From Sergeia podlipaevii (lineage: Eukaryota; Euglenozoa; Kinetoplastea; Trypanosomatida; Trypanosomatidae), in the NCBI GenBank assembly GCA_030849805.1, contig JASANZ010001886.1, forward strand, positions 1-21,915: a stretch of DNA of 21,915 nt, given 5' to 3'. The first letter of the stretch is position 1. Every line of letters starts with the position of its first letter. Below the pieces are notes generated by a model. The model was not told where the DNA came from, made no database searches, and worked only from the letters and a program-made list of their open reading frames with translations. Of this stretch, positions 16,543 through 21,915 are shown piece by piece. Made by a program: the position numbers and the translations under genes.

Positions 16543-17236
16543 AGCCACGCTTCTCTGTATAAAAGTGAATTGTTTTGCAATGTGCTCTCGAAGTACTGAC
16601 GTGAAACAAGTAGGATACTTTTTTTTTTGGTCTGTTTGTTGTTGTCTGTGAGCATATATATGTGTGTGCTGTAGCCGCATATACTTGCACAGTTTGCTTA
16701 TTTTTTATTGCGTTTGTGTATTACTATCATTCATTTTCAAAGATGTCACTATGTAATGTAAGAAGAAAGCAGATAAAACGAGAGGCAAAACCACGACAAC
16801 GAGCGCTTAACTCTAGGCTCTCTTTCTTTCAGATTTCTTCCCTATTTTCACTTTGTCAATGCAACTTTTTTTTTTTCTCTTTCTCCACTATTTGCTTCAT
16901 GATTATTATTGCTATTACTATTTTTGCTCCTAAGCGCCATAGAAATTTGTGCCTTGTAGGTGTGCATCAGGGGCTTTTTTTACGGGAAAATTAGCTGTTG
17001 CTGTTTAAATCGATTTTCCTTCCTTTTGTTTGCCCTTTCCCCTCTGTGAAATCACACATTACGTGTTTCCATTTTTGAAGCTCTGCTCGTCCATTATTGT
17101 AGGCTACACCAGCACTTCATACTATATATATATTATTTTTATTTTGTAGAGAAGTAAAGATATTTATTTATTTGGCGGGCGTAACACTGATAGAAAAAAA
17201 AAAAAAGTATCGCGCAATCCGCAAGGAGGAAGAAAA
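16543..17236. other. Spacer between AAA+ and Rab28 genes
   Basis: AT-rich with poly-T tracts (16618-16629, 16866-16876). A frame from ATG 16743 to 16994 (83 codons) directly follows a T-rich tract and AG at 16741-16742, but half of it is T-rich DNA coding for Phe and Ile, so it is not called. Overlapping ATTTA units lie at 17161-17173, an AU-rich motif just inside the likely Rab28 leader. Confidence 0.65.
17127..17149 (+). promoter_or_regulatory. Candidate trans-splice acceptor for Rab28
   Basis: A T-rich tract ends in TTTTGTAG, with AG at 17148-17149, 87 nt before the ATG. A later AG at 17192-17193 lacks a good tract. Confidence 0.5.
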
Positions 17237-17956
17237 ATGAATAGTGGAAGCTCTTCGTCTGACAACGATGAGGTGTCCGCATTCAAAGTGATTGTACTTG
17301 GCAATGGTTCCGTGGGGAAAACTTCCCTGATTCGTCGATTTTGCGAAAGTGGCTTTGAGAAGAGCTACCAGCAAACCATAGGTCTAGATTTCTACTCAAA
17401 GAGGGTCGCAGTGCCTCGCTTTGCGAGTGAAGTCGCGCTGCAAATATGGGACATTGGTGGCCAGCAGATTGGTGGCAAGATGCTCGATAACTACATTTAC
17501 GGAAGTGATGCAGTGTTTCTTGTTTACGATGTGACAAGCCCCGCGTCCTTTAAGGATGTGGAGGACTGGCTAGCGTGTGTGAAGGCCGCGCTCAACAAGC
17601 CTGGAGTTGAGGGAGCTGCTCGTCCGGCGCGAACTCCGATCGTCATGCTTGTCGGCAACAAGATCGATCTGATGAATCGTCAGGTGGCGGCTGCAACGCA
17701 CGACGCTTTTGCTGACGCACATAACACAGGATCGTTTCTGGTGTCTGCGCGCTCAGGAGAGAAGGTAAACGCGCTCTTTGTGAGTGCAGCCGCGCAGCTT
17801 GTGCAGGTGCCGCTCACAATGCAGGACTTCGAATTTGTGGAGCATTTTACGGCTAGCATCGATAAAGCCTCAGTGGAGCGGAGAGAAGCGCCTCGGGTAC
17901 CAATTCTCCATGCAGAGGCGAGTGGCAAGCACGAGGAGAACTGTACAGTGATGTGA
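17237..17956 (+). CDS. RAB28: Small GTPase Rab28
   Basis: A 239-residue Ras-superfamily GTPase. The nucleotide-binding motifs are complete: P-loop GNGSVGKTS (22-30), switch I TIGLDF (47-52), switch II WDIGGQ (71-76), NKID (141-144) and SAR (170-172). WDIGGQQIGGKMLDNYIYG is the hallmark of Rab28, which has IGG where most Rabs have TAG; the catalytic Gln76 is present. The C-terminus is a single-cysteine CaaX box, CTVM (236-239), rather than the double cysteine of most Rabs. Rab28 in other organisms also ends in a CaaX box and is farnesylated. Rab28 is linked to ciliary/BBSome traffic in animals and worms and, in Trypanosoma brucei, to endosomal sorting through retromer and ESCRT pathways. Residues 116-132 include a small insertion. 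The start ATG is the first after a plausible acceptor. Identification is strong. Confidence 0.95.
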   Translation: MNSGSSSSDNDEVSAFKVIVLGNGSVGKTSLIRRFCESGFEKSYQQTIGLDFYSKRVAVPRFASEVALQIWDIGGQQIGGKMLDNYIYGSDAVFLVYDVTSPASFKDVEDWLACVKAALNKPGVEGAARPARTPIVMLVGNKIDLMNRQVAAATHDAFADAHNTGSFLVSARSGEKVNALFVSAAAQLVQVPLTMQDFEFVEHFTASIDKASVERREAPRVPILHAEASGKHEENCTVM

Positions 17957-18816
17957 CGCGCTGTTATACCTCACCCTTTTTGTTTCTTTGGAGATCCACA
18001 AATATATATATATATACAGCAGTCTGAGAAAGGAAAAGAAAAACGGTGAGAAAAGTATCAAACAGAGAAGATAGAACGAGAGCTGTTGCTGATGCTGCGG
18101 TATATTCTTCTGGGGAAAAATGGATAGTGTATGAACAGCAGTTGCACTTCCTCTTCTCTCCTTTTGAAATGCCTAGCGCCTTTCTGTCTGTGTTGGTCTC
18201 TGTATCCACTGATCTTGAGGTAGAAATGAACAGGCGCGTCTTCCCCTTCTACCTTTACGCTTGATGTTGTTGTTTGGAATTGGACTACGATCTTCTGCGG
18301 ATGTGTATGTGTGTTAGCTTCTGTTTCATTTCTATTTTTTTGGTGTTGTTCTTTGATGTGCTGAACGCTTGCGAGAGTGTTTTCTTTTTACGTTTATTCA
18401 ATATGTACACATATGTGGTTGGTAGTTACGGCTCTGCAGCAAACTCCAATTACATCCGATCTTAGCATACCCTAGAACTTGAGCGAGCGCTTTTAAGCAT
18501 TTCTTTGCTATTGTTGGAACCAACACATTTTTTTTTCCTTTGATCAACTTTTTTTTGTCCCTCGGTGGTTGACACTTTACGTACGTTTGCAATTTTTTTA
18601 TTCTCTTTAGTTTGACTGTTTCCTTCTATTGAATACTTGTATCTTTTCCTCATTTCCTTTGACTTTTCTTTTGGGGGAGGGGATCTTTCAACCATAAACG
18701 ATAAAGCAAGCCCATCACACACACGCACACGCACACACATAAACATAGACTCCCGCCAGTAGCGCTCCGCCATCAGGCAAAAGCACAAGCATTTTCTGCT
18801 CTTTCCTTTCTCTCCC
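17957..18816. other. Long spacer with CA repeat
   Basis: About 860 bases. Contains an (AT)n run near 18004-18015, T-rich stretches at 18525-18670, a G-run at 18673-18682 and a CA-rich repeat at 18716-18739. Small frames here begin with GTG or TTG and have no recognisable content. No clear pyrimidine tract plus AG stands out immediately before the next ATG; AG 18788-18789 is closest. Confidence 0.65.
18716..18739. repeat. CA-rich repeat
   Basis: Imperfect (CA)n with two CG interruptions, about 80 bases before the ATG of the TQT-motif gene; it may be part of its leader or promoter-proximal spacer. Confidence 0.85.
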
Positions 18817-19638
18817 ATGAAGACACTAGATGACTGGCTTGCCACTGAGACGGACTCTGATGAAGAGAGCTCAACAGAAATGCAACCCGCTAGGCGTATG
18901 AACTTGACCGCAGCGGCGACGTCCATCACTGGGGTGCCGAGCACAGCTTCTTCCTCCTCTTCCCGTGCTGGGAACGTGCACATTGGTGGTGTATCCACGC
19001 TGCACAATACGTCTCATACAGCTCGAACCCCAACCACTGCCCACAACGAACCAAGCAGTCGGGCGCGGCAGGAGGAACTGCGGGAAAACATGAGGAAACT
19101 TCTGGGCCCCGACGTGGTAGTGAAAGCAGCGACAGAGAGTGTTGCTAGCTCTTCTCCTGTAGGATCGGGCCAATTTGCGTTTCCTGGCGTGCCTCCCTCG
19201 TCGCCGCGGGATGACTACTCGGCACGGCAGAGCTCCGTGACGCCAATGACTAGTGGGATCGACGTGGGTGCAACCTCAGCTACGAACGCAACTTTACCGC
19301 CACCTCCGCCAAACTGCACCGCAGTAGAGGTGACTGTTGTGGATCGCGGAACGCAGACGGTGAGCACAGTGAGCACGCAGACCGATCCTGTTTCACTAGA
19401 CACAAGTCCTATTTTTCTATCACCCCGCGGCGGCGCAAGCAGTGCCCCCTTGGGTATCAACTACCTGCACGCGACTCGGTGCGGCATTGATGGCAGGCCG
19501 TATCGACAGCTTTTCACTGAGGTAGAGCAGAACCAAGCACGCTCTGCCGGGGAACTCCGTGATCAGCTGGACTTGATTCAGAACTCAATAGACATGCTCA
19601 TCTCCCGCTACAACCTTCCGCCGCCTCCTGGAATGTGA
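18817..19638 (+). CDS. Low-complexity protein with tandem LC8-type TQT motifs
   Basis: A 273-residue protein of no recognised family. It starts with an acidic motif (MKTLDDWLATETDSDEESS), then long Ser/Thr/Pro-rich, probably disordered segments. A helical, charged stretch with ARQEELRENMRKLLG lies at 83-97. A five-proline run is at 161-165. Residues 177-190 carry two TQT motifs (RGTQTV and VSTQTD; TQT at 179-181 and 187-189), the core recognised by dynein light chain LC8/DYNLL. Spacing of 8 residues between them is tight for two LC8 dimers but typical of tandem arrays. The C-terminus (about 232-265) is a helix with heptad hydrophobics, ending in PPPPGM. LC8 ligands use such motifs to dimerise disordered chains, so a dimeric cytoskeletal or flagellar scaffold is a reasonable inference. 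The start is the first ATG of the frame. Confidence 0.78.
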   Translation: MKTLDDWLATETDSDEESSTEMQPARRMNLTAAATSITGVPSTASSSSSRAGNVHIGGVSTLHNTSHTARTPTTAHNEPSSRARQEELRENMRKLLGPDVVVKAATESVASSSPVGSGQFAFPGVPPSSPRDDYSARQSSVTPMTSGIDVGATSATNATLPPPPPNCTAVEVTVVDRGTQTVSTVSTQTDPVSLDTSPIFLSPRGGASSAPLGINYLHATRCGIDGRPYRQLFTEVEQNQARSAGELRDQLDLIQNSIDMLISRYNLPPPPGM

Positions 19639-20191
19639 GGCCAGAAAGCGCAGCAGCAACAGCATCAAACCCACACGCAAAAAAAAAAAAAACAAGTGAG
19701 GCTGCTTCTTCTTCATACAAGCACGACGTGCTCTTCATAGAAACACACATAAACATATTTATCTCTGCTTCGCATTAAAGCGAGTTGTGAAACCTTTCTA
19801 TTTCGCTTTTTGTGTGTCCCTTGGTTCACTCTGGCTAACTTTCGTAGTCTTCAAAAACATGCACGCAGTGTTTATTCTCTACTAGCCGTAGTCTGATGCA
19901 AATGGGTGGTTTTTTTTTTCTCTCTTGCATTTGTGTATTCGGCTTCGCATTGACTCTCATGCCGCGTCTGTCGCTATATTCTCTTTTTTTATTATTTCCT
20001 CACATTTTTCCCCCCTTCCCACACCTTCCCTTTGTAGAATAAGAGAAAGGATAAAAATACATATTCATTTCAATAGAAAACCGAGAAGCATCGGTGCCAC
20101 ACCTCCATTACTTTTGTATTGTAGGTATATACAAATATATATTTGTTGTTGTTGTTGTTGTTGTTGACTTTTCAAAAGGCTCCTTCTTGAA
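19639..20191. other. Spacer with A-run and (TTG)8 repeat
   Basis: Holds an A-run at about 19680-19692, T-rich DNA at 19911-20035 and the (TTG)8 repeat. Candidate acceptors for the last gene are AG 20123-20124 after a pyrimidine-rich stretch and AG 20177-20178 after the TTG repeat. No gene is supported. Confidence 0.65.
20143..20166 (+). repeat. (TTG)8 repeat
   Basis: Eight perfect TTG units ending 26 bases before the ATG of the final gene. A shorter TTG tract also leads into the Sec14 acceptor, so TTG repeats may act as part of pyrimidine-like acceptor tracts here. Confidence 0.93.
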
Positions 20192-21448
20192 ATGGAACAA
20201 TTTTACGTTAACCCCTTTGCGGACGAAGAAAACGATCCGTGCTATGCCGAAATTGAAATTGACGTGGACCAGGGTGAGTACATTACACCTGAGAAGCCAG
20301 CCACAGTGTCGTTGGCTCCACGCGCTTCTTCTGTTACCGCCGCCGCAGTGCCCACCCACTACCAGCAGCCCACATACAACTCGACAGTGCAGACCGCGGA
20401 AGGCTTCTCTACACGTGACCGAGGTCTAAGTAACAGCACTATCCAGCGGCAAGCGTTTGCAGAGACACCCATCTCTGCTGTCCACGACTCCTCCCGTGTG
20501 CGCCGCGAGGAGGAATCTCTACGTGCTGAGAACGAGTCTGCGATGCAGGAGACATATGACAACGTAGTCCACTCTCTGCGTGAACAGCTCAGCAAGGTCA
20601 CAGAGGAAAGCAAAGGTCTGTACGTGGCAAACACGAAACTCGAGACCCGCGTGCGTGGGCTGATCCTGGAAAAGGAGCATCTTGAGCGCACTGTGCAGCA
20701 GGAGCAGCAGCGCTCCTCCATGATGGAGGAAAAGATCGCCCAGCTGGAGGCAGAGCTGAATGACACGCTGCGGCGCACAGACGAGATGGTCAAGAGCATG
20801 CAAGCACGCCAAGCCGCTGCGGTTGCCCAGCCCGTCCTGACCGCTGCTTCTTCAGCGACTCATCCACCGCCCACGGCGTTGAAGCGCCAGCACCAACAAG
20901 ATGAAGAGGCTCTGCGGGTCCCGCCTCAGCACCAGCAGATGCAGCCGCACCTCCCAGGTATCCGCCGCTACTCGGCCTCGGGCATCGTGGAGCATTCTGC
21001 TGAGCAGTCAGCATCCTCATCAATGCACGCGGTGAGTGCTCGTCCTTATTACACCGATCCAGCGTGTGACCATGTGGGCTTATCCATGCAGTCATTTGAG
21101 CAGAAGAGACCTCCTCCGCCGTTTCCGCTGTCCAACATGAACAGCACAGGTGGTGGCGGGAGCCGTCCTGGGCGAAGCGCTGCGAAAAGCGCAATGATGA
21201 CCGAGAAGGAAAAGGAAGCGGACTATCAGCAGCATATGGTGAACATAGCTGACTTGGAGGCCGAGCTTCAGCTTCACTCCCAGGCGCGCGACGCTCTCAC
21301 CACAACTCTCCAGAGGCTGGAGAGTGCCCGTGTGCGGACGATGGCAGACCGTGCCAAAAAGACGGCTACAGAGAAGGACCTGGAGGCGGAGGAGCGCATT
21401 ATTGGTCGCATTAGGCTGCAGCTTCGCAATCACGCAAATAGCCAGTGA
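20192..21448 (+). CDS. Coiled-coil protein with NPF motif, unrecognised
   Basis: A 418-residue protein I cannot place in a family. An acidic N-terminus contains an NPF tripeptide (YVNPFADEEND, NPF at 7-9), which in other proteins binds EH domains; with one copy this may be chance. Residues 100-205 are a long charged coiled coil (LRAENESAMQE..., KLETRVRGLILEKEHLERT..., KIAQLEAELNDTLRRTDE). Residues 206-345 are disordered, rich in Gln, Pro, Ser and His, with a PPPPFP segment near 307-312 and a Gly/Arg patch. Residues 345-415 form a second helical module (NIADLEAELQLHSQARDALT..., LEAEERIIGRIRLQLRN), well separated and regular, likely a dimerisation or targeting domain. The plan suits a centriole, basal body or cytoskeletal linker. 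The start is the first ATG after both candidate acceptors. Confidence 0.8.
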   Translation: MEQFYVNPFADEENDPCYAEIEIDVDQGEYITPEKPATVSLAPRASSVTAAAVPTHYQQPTYNSTVQTAEGFSTRDRGLSNSTIQRQAFAETPISAVHDSSRVRREEESLRAENESAMQETYDNVVHSLREQLSKVTEESKGLYVANTKLETRVRGLILEKEHLERTVQQEQQRSSMMEEKIAQLEAELNDTLRRTDEMVKSMQARQAAAVAQPVLTAASSATHPPPTALKRQHQQDEEALRVPPQHQQMQPHLPGIRRYSASGIVEHSAEQSASSSMHAVSARPYYTDPACDHVGLSMQSFEQKRPPPPFPLSNMNSTGGGGSRPGRSAAKSAMMTEKEKEADYQQHMVNIADLEAELQLHSQARDALTTTLQRLESARVRTMADRAKKTATEKDLEAEERIIGRIRLQLRNHANSQ

Positions 21449-21821
21449 AGTGGCAGCAAGAGAGAGGGAAAGTGTATGTGTGTGGATACAGCACCATGTA
21501 TAAGGTGATAACAATAGATTGTGAAGAAAAGAAGAGGCCTTTTGTATATCAATTTTAGACTCAATTACGTAAAGCAAATGTGCGGTAACGACCAGCATAA
21601 TTAATGTTTGAAGCACGCTCCAAATAATGATTTTCGAGGACAGAAAAAATAGTACTGCTAATAAGCAAAAAAAAAAGCAGCAGCGCCATGCTTCAAAAGA
21701 AGAAACTCGATTCACATCTCCCGCTCAAACTATGCAATTCCCCCCATTCACAACTCACCTTTTTTTCCTTTTCCCATTTCACCAGACCAGCACAAAAGCA
21801 CCACAACATACAAAAAAAAAA
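21449..21821. other. 3' flank of the coiled-coil gene
   Basis: AT-rich DNA with an A-run at about 21668-21677 and pyrimidine-rich stretches at 21716-21781. No gene is supported. It is expected to contain the 3' UTR of the last gene. Confidence 0.65.
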
Positions 21822-21915
21822 GGAGGGGGCGGCGCCTTCGGCGCTGCGGGGTGCCGAGCCTCCCTCCCCGCGCGCCATGGGGGGGCCGCGGCACCAAACC
21901 CCCCCCCCCCCCCCG
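21822..21915. other. GC-rich terminal block with inverted repeats and C-run
   Basis: The last 94 bases shift abruptly to G/C. GCGCC (21832-21836) and GGCGC (21840-21844) can form a hairpin with a three-base loop, extendable to 8 bp. GGTGCCG (21850-21856) and CGGCACC (21889-21895) form a second, wider inverted repeat. The window ends in a run of 16 C then G (21899-21915). It may be a genuine structured element or an assembly/sequencing artefact at a contig end. Confidence 0.6.

Noticed and set aside
18046..18465. Two short plus-strand frames in the spacer after Rab28
   Set aside because: They open with GTG or TTG and have no recognisable protein features.
21092..21715. 207-codon minus-strand frame at the right end
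   Set aside because: Overlaps the end of the coiled-coil gene antisense and then AT-rich spacer; hydrophobic runs come from A/T-rich DNA.

Overview
The window looks like a piece of a kinetoplastid (trypanosomatid) nuclear chromosome. Eleven uninterrupted, intron-free coding regions all lie on the + strand. They are separated by 0.4-1.3 kb AT-rich spacers full of poly-T, TTG, AT and CA repeats. Several starts follow a pyrimidine tract plus AG, as expected for trans-splice acceptors in a polycistronic unit. Coding DNA is visibly richer in GC than the spacers. Genus and species cannot be fixed by eye. One N (13436) and a GC-rich, C-homopolymer right end suggest a draft assembly near a contig edge.

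Layout, left to right: a 1.27 kb gene-free stretch with G- and C-runs; a divergent actin-fold (actin-related) protein with an acidic insertion (1273-3051); a large unrecognised protein with a mitochondrial-type N-terminus (3513-5693); a small two-helix membrane protein (6117-6491); EMC4 of the ER membrane protein complex (7447-7887); an Hsp33-type redox chaperone (8388-9764); a Sec14/CRAL-TRIO lipid-transfer protein (10311-11093); an unrecognised poly-Ala, S/T-P-rich coiled-coil protein (12001-13113); a Clp-type AAA+ ATPase with an N-myristoylation-like start and C-terminal membrane segments (13519-16542); the small GTPase Rab28 (17237-17956); a low-complexity protein with tandem TQT motifs typical of dynein light chain LC8 ligands (18817-19638); and a coiled-coil protein (20192-21448). 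The right end (about 21822-21915) is GC-rich, with inverted repeats and a run of C.

Genes in such clusters are usually not functionally linked, so no pathway is claimed. Several products do concern membranes (EMC4, Sec14, Rab28, the anchored AAA+ protein) and the last two look cytoskeletal. The most unusual items are the doubly membrane-anchored Clp-like AAA+ protein, whose pore-loop aromatic is replaced, and the actin-like protein, whose nucleotide-binding loops look degenerate. I saw no tRNA or rRNA gene, transposon or CRISPR array.
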